Origin: an uncultured Bacillota bacterium
GTDB taxonomy: Bacteria; Bacillota; UBA994; UBA5500
DNA: 9,199 nt
Assembly: GCA_937874815.1 (NCBI GenBank)
Contig: CALNBW010000023.1
Coordinates: forward strand, 1-9,199
Direction: 5' to 3'
Below are positions 1-5,842 of this stretch, in pieces; the first letter of the stretch is position 1; each line of letters begins with the position of its first letter. The position numbers and the translations under genes are program-made. The notes beneath the pieces were generated by a model, which had not been told where the DNA came from, did not search any database, and saw only the letters and a program-made list of their open reading frames with translations.

Positions 1-759
1 GCCCCCAACTTGGTCATAGACACCACCCCGCCTCATTTGTTCTAGAGTGGTTTCTACCATGAGTAAGGCCTGTTTGTCCTGCGTCCGCCGCCAATAGCGC
101 AATAAGAAGTTCAAGCTGTGCGGCGCGGGAAATTTGGGTGCCTGCCCAAAGCCCCCATAGGTGGTGTCAAAGGTGCGCTTGCAGTATTGGTAGGCCTTAT
201 CCAAAGTGTCTTCATCCAACTGGGTAGTGGCCGTAGTGGGCGCTGCTAGCGACCGCATTTGCTGCACGATTTGTCCAGCCCGGCTGACCAGATCCTGTCG
301 ATCCTCCCTCCAGGCCTTACTAATAGCCTCCGTTAGCTCGATCACGCCCGGGCGGCCATAGCGGCTGTGGGGCGGAAAGTAAGTTCCGGCATAGAAGGGC
401 TGCTTGTCTGCCGTCATGATGATGGTCAGCGGCCAGCCGCCACTACCCGTTAGGGCTTGGCAAACGTTCATGTAAACAGTGTCAATATCGGGCCGTTCTT
501 CCCGGTCGACCTTGAGGCAGACAAAAGCTGCGTTTAGGGCTGCCGCCACTGTCTCATTCTCGAACGATTCCCTCTCCATTACATGGCACCAATGGCAGGT
601 CGAATAGCCAATAGAGAGGAATATAGGCACGTCTCGCCGCCGAGCTTCGGCGAATGCCGCTTCTCCCCAGGGGTACCAATCAACCGGGTTATGGGCGTGC
701 TGCAACAGATAAGGCGACTTCTCGTTTATCAATCTATTGGGCTTTCTGTTTACGGTCAT
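1..759 (-). CDS. YyaL/DUF255-family thioredoxin-domain protein, N-terminal part (partial)
   Basis: The reverse strand reads open from an ATG at 759 to the window edge, giving 253 codons with no stop; the C-terminal part lies outside. The start has a GGGAGG Shine-Dalgarno about 9 bases upstream. The N-terminus (NRLINEKSPYLLQHAHNPVDW, from residue 8, shown here only as a landmark) is the hallmark of the DUF255 / spermatogenesis-associated protein 20 family. It is followed by a thioredoxin-like fold with a CHWC motif (C55, C58) in SIGYSTCHWCHVME, then KVDREERPDID, a GGWP loop, and near the edge GGVYDQVGG, which begins the family's alpha/alpha-barrel region. Family members are usually about 650-700 residues, so roughly a third is visible. 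The family is widespread, probably cytosolic (no signal peptide seen here), and its biochemical role is unsettled. It is divergent from the aminotransferase and has no evident link to ornithine degradation. Confidence 0.93.
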   Translation of the reverse strand, partial: MTVNRKPNRLINEKSPYLLQHAHNPVDWYPWGEAAFAEARRRDVPIFLSIGYSTCHWCHVMERESFENETVAAALNAAFVCLKVDREERPDIDTVYMNVCQALTGSGGWPLTIIMTADKQPFYAGTYFPPHSRYGRPGVIELTEAISKAWREDRQDLVSRAGQIVQQMRSLAAPTTATTQLDEDTLDKAYQYCKRTFDTTYGGFGQAPKFPAPHSLNFLLRYWRRTQDKQALLMVETTLEQMRRGGVYDQVGG

Positions 760-1044
760 TGGGCATGGCCTCCCGCGTCATGGTCTTTCTCCCGAGTACT
801 GTGCCCCTGTATCAATCCGGCGATACCCGGGCTGCAATCCGCAGAAAAATGGCCGAATCCCCAGATCTTAATACGGGAGGGCGAAAACACTAACTGGTGG
901 GCAGGAAATAGGGGCTTAAGCAGAGAACATTGCATATGAGAGCGAACTCGCACAACATTTGCTAATTGCCACTCGTTGTCGGTTTATGCCCCTGGTAGAC
1001 CATGGTGGGTGGCAGATCTGCCATTTTAAAGGAGGTAAAGCTAA
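760..1044. other. Divergent intergenic region between the YyaL-like gene and the aminotransferase gene
   Basis: These 285 bases separate two divergently oriented genes and should hold a promoter for each. Short open frames here have no RBS or recognisable protein content. I found no -35/-10 pair good enough to call on either strand; the best minus-strand candidate (TTGCAG, 17 bases, TGATAC, near 805-835) is weak. The recognisable signals are the AAAGGAGGT ribosome binding site at 1028-1036 ahead of the aminotransferase ATG and the palindrome at 1010-1023. Confidence 0.6.
1010..1023. promoter_or_regulatory. 14-base perfect palindrome upstream of the aminotransferase (possible operator)
   Basis: TGGCAGATCTGCCA is its own reverse complement. 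It ends 7 bases before the GGAGGT ribosome binding site at 1031-1036 and 21 bases before the ATG. Its position between any promoter and the RBS suits a repressor operator; as RNA it could form only a short hairpin with a tight loop. No regulator gene is in view to pair with it, so the operator role is inference. Confidence 0.35.
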
Positions 1045-2232
1045 ATGTTTAACAGACAGACGTATGAACTGGGCAGCAAACGTTCCTGCATCCGCGAGCT
1101 GTTCGAGTATGGCCTCAAGCAGGCCGCGGTGGTAGGCGCGGAAAACGTGTTCGACTACAGTCTCGGCAACCCGAGCATCCCGGCTCCGCCTGAGGTCAAT
1201 CAATCTATCATTGATATCCTGAACACAGAGTCAAGCCTGGCTGTCCACGGGTATACCACAGCCGCGGGTTTGCCGCAAACTCGCGCCGCTATTGCGGAGG
1301 ACTTAAACGAGCGCTACGGGTTAAGCCTGCGGCCCGAGAATTTCTTTATGACTGGCGGCGCTGCGCAGGCCCTCATTGCCGTGTTGCGGGCTTTGAATCT
1401 GGATGCACAATCAGAAATCCTCACCCCGGCACCCCACTTTGCTGAATACAAGCCTTTCATAGAAGGCACGGGCAATAAGTATGTATGCGTGCCAGAGGAT
1501 ACGGCCAATTTCCAGATCAACTTATCAGCGCTGGAGAAGTTAATCAGTTCCCACACCCAGGCAGTGCTGATTAACTCGCCCAATAACCCTTCTGGTGCTA
1601 TTTATACACGGGAGAACCTGCAGGGGTTGGCAGAGATACTGAAGCAAAAGGCGGCGGAGTATGGTCACCCCATCTACATCATTTCTGACGAACCTTACCG
1701 CGAACTGGTTTACACCGGGGAACAAGTGCCTTTTATTCCGGCAATCTACCCGGATACCATAGTTTGCTATTCCTGGTCTAAGTCGTTATCTTTGCCTGGT
1801 GAACGCATCGGCTATTTCTTGGTGCCAGATCAAGTAACGGATGCTACAGCCCTTTATGCAGCAATCGCCGGTGCGGCGCGCGTTTTAGGCCATGTCTGCG
1901 CCTCTTCGCTCATGCAGCGGGTAATCGGGCGTTGCGCCAAGGTGCGCCCCGATGTAGTACAGTATCAGGAAAACCGTCAGCTGTTATATGAGGCCCTTAC
2001 GGAAATGGGTTTCACCTGCGTTCCGCCAGAGGGAGCCTTTTATTTGATGGTCAAGGCACCAGACGGGGACGGGCAGGCGTTTTCTGATGCCGCTAAGGCT
2101 TATAACCTGCTGATCGTGCCGACCGATGATTTCGGTCTGCCGGGTTATGTACGGCTCAGCTACTGTGTCTCCGCTGATATGATTAAACGTTCTTTGCCAG
2201 CCTTTAAGAAACTGCGGCAACAATACCAGTAG
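1045..2232 (+). CDS. Class I/II pyridoxal-phosphate aminotransferase (aspartate aminotransferase-like, fold type I)
   Basis: A 395-residue protein, the usual length for this family, starting at an ATG 8 bases after a near-ideal AAAGGAGGT site. Fold-type-I landmarks appear in order: FDYSLGNPSIPAPP near the N-terminus (substrate entry region), TGGAAQALIAV (cofactor phosphate cradle), NSPNNPSG (residues 178-184, conserved Asn-Pro-Gly loop), SDEPYREL (214-221; D215 should contact the pyridine nitrogen and Y218 the PLP oxygen), and SWSKSLSLPGERIGYF with K246 as the Schiff-base lysine. R370 in GYVRLSYC should bind the substrate carboxylate. It probably moves an amino group between an amino acid and a 2-oxoacid in the cytosol; the substrate cannot be read from sequence. 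The alanine made by the neighbouring ornithine pathway is one possible substrate, but the 843-base gap with terminator-like hairpins argues for a separate transcript. Confidence 0.92.
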   Translation: MFNRQTYELGSKRSCIRELFEYGLKQAAVVGAENVFDYSLGNPSIPAPPEVNQSIIDILNTESSLAVHGYTTAAGLPQTRAAIAEDLNERYGLSLRPENFFMTGGAAQALIAVLRALNLDAQSEILTPAPHFAEYKPFIEGTGNKYVCVPEDTANFQINLSALEKLISSHTQAVLINSPNNPSGAIYTRENLQGLAEILKQKAAEYGHPIYIISDEPYRELVYTGEQVPFIPAIYPDTIVCYSWSKSLSLPGERIGYFLVPDQVTDATALYAAIAGAARVLGHVCASSLMQRVIGRCAKVRPDVVQYQENRQLLYEALTEMGFTCVPPEGAFYLMVKAPDGDGQAFSDAAKAYNLLIVPTDDFGLPGYVRLSYCVSADMIKRSLPAFKKLRQQYQ

Positions 2233-2320
2233 GTGGTCCAAAAAGATGTGAATTTCGGGGGCGGTTCAAGACCACTGGAGAAATCACTCAGAGCCTAGGC
2301 AAAGGTCGTTAGTCCTGCGT

Positions 2321-2356
2321 AAAGCGCATTGGGGCCTCTAATGAAAGGTGCTTTTT
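2321..2356 (+). terminator. Terminator-like hairpin after the aminotransferase gene
   Basis: AAAGCGC-ATT at 2321-2330 can pair with AAT-(G)AAAGG-TGCTTT downstream, with one G-U pair, enclosing GGGGCCTCT, and the descending arm runs into TTTTT at 2352-2356. This fits an imperfect Rho-independent terminator 90 bases past the aminotransferase stop. The stem is interrupted, so the call is tentative. Confidence 0.4.
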
Positions 2357-2363
2357 AAGGAAA

Positions 2364-2413
2364 GGGGACACACCTCTGCTGGAAGCGCATTTTGTGGGCC
2401 GAGGAATGTCCCC
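2364..2413. repeat. REP-like inverted repeat (GGGGACA ... TGTCCCC)
   Basis: GGGGACA (2364-2370) is complementary to TGTCCCC (2407-2413), and after a symmetric two-base internal loop CCTC (2373-2376) pairs with GAGG (2401-2404), making a 7+4 base-pair stem around 24 bases. The AAAGGGGACACACCTC and GAGGAATGTCCCC halves resemble, from memory, the palindromic repeats scattered through some Clostridia genomes and linked to REP-associated tyrosine transposases. No transposase is present, so this would be a non-autonomous copy. Copy number elsewhere in the genome would decide. Confidence 0.45.
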
Positions 2414-2430
2414 AACGAATGCCGGTTAAA

Positions 2431-2469
2431 AGCGGCCAACTGTTTGAGCTTAGGCGAGTTTTGGCCGCT
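2431..2469. repeat. 9-base inverted repeat AGCGGCCAA / TTGGCCGCT
   Basis: Perfect arms at 2431-2439 and 2461-2469 are separated by 21 bases. No T-run follows, so it is unlikely to be a terminator for plus-strand transcripts. It begins a cluster of three inverted repeats about 220-320 bases upstream of the sigma-54 promoter. It could be a protein binding site, part of a repeat element or an RNA stem; the sequence does not decide. Confidence 0.4.
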
Positions 2470-2470
2470 C

Positions 2471-2494
2471 AGTGAATTGCTTTAGCAATTCGCT
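2471..2494. promoter_or_regulatory. Inverted repeat GAATTGC-N4-GCAATTC (candidate upstream activator site)
   Basis: GAATTGC (2474-2480) and GCAATTC (2485-2491) are perfect arms around TTTA; the symmetry extends to A2471-T2494 with one G-U pair. An 18-base dyad with a short spacer is the normal shape of a site for a dimeric enhancer-binding protein. It is centred about 268 bases upstream of the -24 element, somewhat far but workable with DNA looping. No second copy of the sequence was found upstream of the promoter, which weakens the assignment. Confidence 0.35.
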
Positions 2495-2512
2495 TCCCTA
2501 ATTAGTGCGGCA

Positions 2513-2531
2513 ACCATATCGGAGATATGGT
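2513..2531. promoter_or_regulatory. Inverted repeat ACCATATC-N3-GATATGGT (candidate activator or repressor site)
   Basis: Perfect 8-base arms surround GGA, with an AT-rich core. It is centred about 228 bases upstream of the -24 element. It differs in sequence from the dyad at 2471-2494, so the two are unlikely to bind the same protein. The lack of a following T-run argues against a terminator. A binding role is inference from symmetry and position only. Confidence 0.35.
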
Positions 2532-2672
2532 GAGAGCACATGTCGATGGCTAAGCACATACCTCCAGTAATTAGGCCACACGCGCGCGAGCAGGACTACG
2601 ACCTTCTTCCGTACTCTGAAGGACTTCTTCAGCGATTTCGAATAGCCTCAGCCCGTTATTGGGCGCTAAGCG

Positions 2673-2713
2673 ACGAATACCCGGCAGCTGTATCAGCTGG
2701 GTATTCGTCTTTT
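2673..2713 (+). terminator. Strong hairpin with T-run just upstream of the sigma-54 promoter
   Basis: ACGAATACC (2673-2681) and CAGCTG (2685-2690) pair with CAGCTG (2694-2699) and GGTATTCGT (2700-2708), a 15-base-pair stem with a three-base bulge and a TAT loop, followed by CTTTT at 2709-2713. This is a good Rho-independent terminator shape on the plus strand. It would insulate the ord operon from transcription entering from upstream. An alternative is that the outer arms form a binding dyad about 60 bases upstream of the -24 element. Confidence 0.55.
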
Positions 2714-2748
2714 GCATATGCAAGTGTCTTAGTTTTCGGCCAATCCAT

Positions 2749-2764
2749 TGGCACGGCTCTTGCT
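2749..2764 (+). promoter_or_regulatory. Sigma-54 (-24/-12) promoter for the ornithine-degradation operon
   Basis: TGGCACG-GCTC-TTGCT matches the sigma-54 consensus TGGCACR-N4-TTGCW at every defined position, and the preceding T2748 fits the commonly extended TTGGCACG form. The GG (2750-2751) and GC (2762-2763) elements have the required spacing, and transcription should start near 2774. It points toward ord, whose ATG is about 300 bases downstream, with no gene between. Sigma-54 promoters need an AAA+ enhancer-binding activator, which is not encoded here. Control of amino-acid fermentation operons by sigma-54 is well known in Clostridiales, and to my recollection includes oxidative ornithine degradation. 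Confidence 0.82.
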
Positions 2765-2836
2765 CTATATGAGTGTAGAAGTGGCTGTTGGGCTGCCTCA
2801 CTGCAGTTGCCCTCTGCAAGTTAACAGGAGCCGGAG

Positions 2837-2989
2837 GGGGCTGTCGCGCTAGGAGTTTATCAACGAAATCCTGTTCTGGCTGCGGGATGTGCTTAGGGCA
2901 CAGGCTGACGCCAATCGTGCCTACAGCATCATCCCGCAGCCCACAGTTCACATCAAAGTATGCTCTAGGGGTTATTTTGCGACAGCCCC
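2837..2989. repeat. 153-base nested inverted-repeat element in the ord leader (MITE-like or structured RNA)
   Basis: The ends are a perfect 11-base inverted repeat, GGGGCTGTCGC (2837-2847) and GCGACAGCCCC (2979-2989). Inside are a small hairpin (AGGA-G-TTT 2851-2858 with AAATCCT 2866-2872) and a long arm: GGCTGCGGGATG (2878-2889) pairs perfectly with CATCCCGCAGCC (2930-2941), continuing inward through GCT/AGC, TAGGGCAC/GTGCCTA and a GGC/GCC tip. As RNA this makes a closed multi-branch fold. As DNA the ends resemble, from memory, those of IS1182-like elements, and a GAG trinucleotide abuts both ends (2834-2836 and 2990-2992), a possible short target duplication. No transposase is present. It lies inside the predicted sigma-54 transcript. 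Confidence 0.55.
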
Positions 2990-3075
2990 GAGAGCCACAG
3001 TGCTCTAGCAGCTCCCTCCGGGCTCAGGCGGCTTAGGCGGCTGTGGTGGAGAACTAAAAAAGGAAGGTGCATGCT

Positions 3076-4113
3076 ATGGAGAAGATACGGGTTATTCTTT
3101 GGGGCCTAGGCGCAATGGGCAGTGGCATCGCTAAGGCACTGTTACAGCGCAGTAATGTTGAAATTGTAGGAGTGCTAAAGGTTACTGAATCTCACGTGGG
3201 AGAGACATTGTCAGCTGCAATTGGCGAAGGACAATGCGATGTCAGAATTTCCAATGACCCTGATGCGGTGCTCAAGCCAGGGGCCGCTGATATCGTTATT
3301 ATTTCGACAGCTTCATTTACGGAATCAGTTAGACCGCAAATAGAGCAGGCAGTGCAGGCGGGGATGAATGTTATTACTATCGCTGAAGAAATGGCCTACC
3401 CCGCTGCCCAGAGTCCGGAGGCAGCACGTGCTTTGGACGCGCTGGCGAAAGAGCATGGCGTTACTATTCTGGGCACCGGTATCAACCCGGGATTTGTGTT
3501 AGACACCTTAATCATCACTTTGACGGGGGTCTGTCTTGATGTGCAATCAATCCAGGCCACGCGAGTAAACGATCTATCGGAGTTTGGCCAAATGGTGATG
3601 CGGACGCAAGGCGTTGGTACCACCCCAGAGCAATTCCAGGCAGGTATCCAAGACGGATCAATCGTGGGGCATGTCGGTTTCCCCGAGTCGCTGCAGATGA
3701 TCGCGAATGCGCTCGGTTGGCAGCTAGATGAAATAGTAGAAACAAAAGAACCCATTATTTCTAGCGTCTATAGAGAAACCCCTCACGTAGTAATCGAGCC
3801 GGGCATGGTTGCCGGTTGCCGGCACGTGGCCTATGGCAAGCAGGATGGGCAAATTAAGATTACTTTAGAGCATCCCCAGCAGGTCAGGCCAGAGCTGGCT
3901 GGAGTCGAGACGGGCGACTATATCCAGATAACAGGTACCCCGGGCATCAATCTGCAAATTAAGCCTGAGATTCCGGGTGGCATTGGCACCATTGCGATGG
4001 CGGTAAACATGATCCCCCATGTGTGCGAAGCTACCCCGGGGTTAAAGACGATGCCCGAATTGCGTTTACCAGTAGCTTTGCTCCCCCAGGCGGTGATAGC
4101 ATGTCAGAATTAA
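3076..4113 (+). CDS. ord: 2,4-diaminopentanoate dehydrogenase
   Basis: Oxidises 2,4-diaminopentanoate with NAD(P)+ to 2-amino-4-oxopentanoate and ammonia, the second visible step of oxidative ornithine degradation. The 345-residue protein opens with VILWGLGAMGSGIAKALL, a GxGxxG dinucleotide-binding Rossmann loop (G10, G12, G15), and has GTGINPGFVLDTL (133-145), typical of this dihydrodipicolinate-reductase-like family. I chose the ATG at 3076 because AGGAAGG (3061-3067) sits 8 bases before it; an in-frame GTG at 3067 overlaps that site and would add only three residues. It is first in the operon, about 300 bases after the sigma-54 promoter, and its last 13 bases overlap ortA. The name rests on both fold motifs and the diagnostic neighbours; sequence alone would also suggest a generic dihydrodipicolinate reductase-like protein. 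Confidence 0.93.
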   Translation: MEKIRVILWGLGAMGSGIAKALLQRSNVEIVGVLKVTESHVGETLSAAIGEGQCDVRISNDPDAVLKPGAADIVIISTASFTESVRPQIEQAVQAGMNVITIAEEMAYPAAQSPEAARALDALAKEHGVTILGTGINPGFVLDTLIITLTGVCLDVQSIQATRVNDLSEFGQMVMRTQGVGTTPEQFQAGIQDGSIVGHVGFPESLQMIANALGWQLDEIVETKEPIISSVYRETPHVVIEPGMVAGCRHVAYGKQDGQIKITLEHPQQVRPELAGVETGDYIQITGTPGINLQIKPEIPGGIGTIAMAVNMIPHVCEATPGLKTMPELRLPVALLPQAVIACQN

Positions 4114-4421
4114 AGTTGTGGCCTATTGGCACTTGGGTAGAAGTTGGTCGTTCTGTATTGCAGCCAGGCGAGCGGGCACCGCAGGTCCCAGCCGACACGG
4201 CAGCCGTACCGCTAGAACTGCGGGTTAAGGGTTTCTTGCAGCAGCCTGCGGCCCTGGGGCAAGAGGCCAGTATTACCACTTTAACCGGGCGTACTCAACA
4301 AGGTAAGGTCATTAGCATCAACCCGCGGCATAGCCATGGGTTTGGCGAACCGGTGCCCGAACTATTAGCTATCGGCCCAGAATTACGGCAGCTATTGGAG
4401 GGATCGCGCGATGCAGAATAG
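4101..4421 (+). CDS. ortA: 2-amino-4-oxopentanoate thiolase, small (alpha) subunit
   Basis: A 106-residue protein, close to the roughly 100 residues usual for OrtA. It has the family pattern GTWVEV, then PGERAPQVPADTAAVPLELRV, VKGFL, a TLTGR segment and a C-terminal SHGFGEPVPEL. With OrtB it forms the PLP-dependent thiolase that splits 2-amino-4-oxopentanoate with CoA into acetyl-CoA and alanine. I chose the ATG at 4101 rather than an upstream in-frame one at 4023, because the family begins at this SELKLWPIG region and an AGGCGGTGAT site lies just ahead, inside ord. The gene overlaps ord by 13 bases and ortB by 11, implying translational coupling of the two subunits. Confidence 0.93.
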   Translation: MSELKLWPIGTWVEVGRSVLQPGERAPQVPADTAAVPLELRVKGFLQQPAALGQEASITTLTGRTQQGKVISINPRHSHGFGEPVPELLAIGPELRQLLEGSRDAE

Positions 4422-5829
4422 TTATCAGGCGGTGATGGGGCGGCAAAATGAGATCATGAAGCGGGCCGTCGGTTTTGATTATCAGCAATCCGCCCTCGCT
4501 TTCGATTATGAAGGCATGATGGCGGCTACCGGCTTTGATTTACCCAGCATTCGGCGGGTGCAGGCTGCAACCGGTGTAGGGGAGACCCCACTTTATGAAT
4601 TGCATAATATTACTCGTCTGGCACGTCAGCTGGCATCGCCAGGGTATGGCGCTCGTATCTTCCTCAAGGACGAAGCTTGTAACCCTTCAGGCAGTTTCAA
4701 AGCGCGACGGGCTGCTATCTCCGTCTATCAGGCGCAGCAACTCGGTTACCCCGGCGTAATTGCGGCCACCAGCGGCAACTACGGAGCCGCCGTCGCCTCG
4801 CAAGCCGCCATGCGTGGGTTGAAGTGCATTATCGTGCAAGAAGTGTTCGATAGCGCCGGGGTGGGCCAGCCCGAGATACTGGAGAAGGCCCGCGCCTGCG
4901 AAGCTTATGGAGCAGAAGTATGCCAGTTAACAGTAGGACCCGAATTGTTTTATGTTTTCCTTTGTCTGTTGGAAGAGACCGGCTATTTTAACGCTAGCCT
5001 TTACACCCCCTATGGGATTGCCGGTATAGAGAGTTTAGGCGCTGAAATTGCCGAAGAAGTGCGGGAGCGCACCGGGCATTTTCCTGAGGCGGTAATGGTA
5101 ACCCACGCTGGCGGCGGCAACGTAACGGGCACCGCCCGGGGCTTGCGGGAGGTAGGAGCCACTACCACTAAGGTGATTGGCGCTAGTGTTGACCTCAGCG
5201 GCTTACACATGGCCAGCGATCGCGACTTTAACCGCAAGTCATTCACCACCGGACATACCGGTTTTGGCGTACCCTTTGCCACTTGGCCCGATCGGGCCGA
5301 CGTGCCACGCAATGCAGCTCGCCCCTTACGCTATTTGGATCAATACGTAACCGTAACTCAAGGCGAGGTTTTCTATACCACGGAAATGCTGGCTCAGTTG
5401 GAAGGCTTAGAACGAGGCCCCTCGGGTAACACGGCGCTAGCGGCTGCCTTTGCCATAGCTCAAACCATGCCGCAGGAGCAGGTGTTAGTTGTTCAAGAGA
5501 CAGAGTACACCGGGGCGGGTAAACACCCCACGGCTCAACTCACCTTCGCTCGCCAGCGGGGTATCGAAATCAGGCGGGGCGATCCTCGCGCTAGCAAACC
5601 AGGCGAATCGATTGTCATTCCGGAGCGGCCTGACCAAATCTCCGTGCAAGACTATGCCCTCGACGATTTGCGTCACTCCTATCTGCGTAACGCTTTGCGC
5701 CAAGTTAAGAGTGGCGAGATTAGCCAACTAGATGTCGATTTTCTGCAAGCCGATGCTCGGGCCAGCCTGGAGATGGTTAAACAAGCAGCGGCAGAGCAGC
5801 AGGTACGCCTGCCTGAGAAGCAAGCATAA
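4411..5829 (+). CDS. ortB: 2-amino-4-oxopentanoate thiolase, large (beta) PLP subunit
   Basis: The 472-residue catalytic subunit of the thiolase. It has a fold-type-II PLP architecture related to threonine synthase: the Schiff-base lysine is K97 in NPSGSFKARRA, the substrate-carboxylate loop is TSGNYGAA (S121-G122-N123), and the glycine-rich phosphate loop is HAGGGNVTG (232-240). The family normally acts with OrtA to form acetyl-CoA and alanine, the energy-conserving end of the pathway. A GGAGGG site about 9 bases upstream supports the ATG at 4411, which lies within the end of ortA. The stop is followed 13 bases later by oraS. No frameshift or missing catalytic residue is seen. Confidence 0.95.
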   Translation: MQNSYQAVMGRQNEIMKRAVGFDYQQSALAFDYEGMMAATGFDLPSIRRVQAATGVGETPLYELHNITRLARQLASPGYGARIFLKDEACNPSGSFKARRAAISVYQAQQLGYPGVIAATSGNYGAAVASQAAMRGLKCIIVQEVFDSAGVGQPEILEKARACEAYGAEVCQLTVGPELFYVFLCLLEETGYFNASLYTPYGIAGIESLGAEIAEEVRERTGHFPEAVMVTHAGGGNVTGTARGLREVGATTTKVIGASVDLSGLHMASDRDFNRKSFTTGHTGFGVPFATWPDRADVPRNAARPLRYLDQYVTVTQGEVFYTTEMLAQLEGLERGPSGNTALAAAFAIAQTMPQEQVLVVQETEYTGAGKHPTAQLTFARQRGIEIRRGDPRASKPGESIVIPERPDQISVQDYALDDLRHSYLRNALRQVKSGEISQLDVDFLQADARASLEMVKQAAAEQQVRLPEKQA

Positions 5830-5842
5830 GGGGGGCGGGGAT

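Larger units (their letters stand above)
2233..3075. other. Long non-coding, repeat-rich control region between the aminotransferase and ord
   Basis: About 840 bases with no convincing gene on either strand. The open frames that exist (2540-2824 and 2788-3036 plus, 2571-2951 minus) lack ribosome binding sites, have low-complexity or unfamiliar protein content, and run across the promoter and hairpins below. Instead the region contains at least six inverted repeats, an exact sigma-54 promoter and a nested 153-base element. A tandem 9-base repeat (AGGCGGCTT/AGGCGGCTG, 3026-3043) and two mutually exclusive short hairpins (2991-2995 with 3002-3006, or 2994-3000 with 3041-3047) lie just ahead of the ord ribosome binding site. 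Confidence 0.7.

Noticed and set aside
583..939. Plus-strand open frames over 583-939
   Set aside because: They are antisense shadows of the YyaL-like gene and its upstream region, with no RBS or family resemblance.
2226..2278. Possible hairpin CCAGT-GGTC / GACCACTGG across the aminotransferase stop
   Set aside because: The stem needs a four-base bulge and a 31-base loop and has no T-run, so it is probably chance.
2540..2824. Plus-strand open frame of 94 codons in the long gap
   Set aside because: No ribosome binding site, unfamiliar protein sequence, and it runs through the 2673-2713 hairpin and the sigma-54 promoter.
2571..2951. Minus-strand open frame of 126 codons in the long gap
   Set aside because: It is a shadow of the inverted repeats and promoter, has no recognisable domain and no clear start signal.
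2837..3066. Cobalamin riboswitch controlling the B12-dependent operon
   Set aside because: It would fit the biology, and GCCACAG at 2994-3000 loosely recalls a conserved core, but I cannot find the B12 box or the rest of the conserved core in order.
2837..3066. Lysine-type riboswitch or T-box in the ord leader
   Set aside because: No T-box consensus and no lysine-riboswitch core were seen, and the element has no terminator T-run after its closing stem.
3980..4000. Second sigma-54-like site (TTGGCACC...) inside ord
   Set aside because: The -12 element does not fall at the required spacing and the site lies within coding sequence.
5732..5842. In-frame N-terminal extension of OraS by 37 residues
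   Set aside because: It lies entirely inside ortB, has no RBS, and OraS proteins begin at the downstream ATG at 5843.
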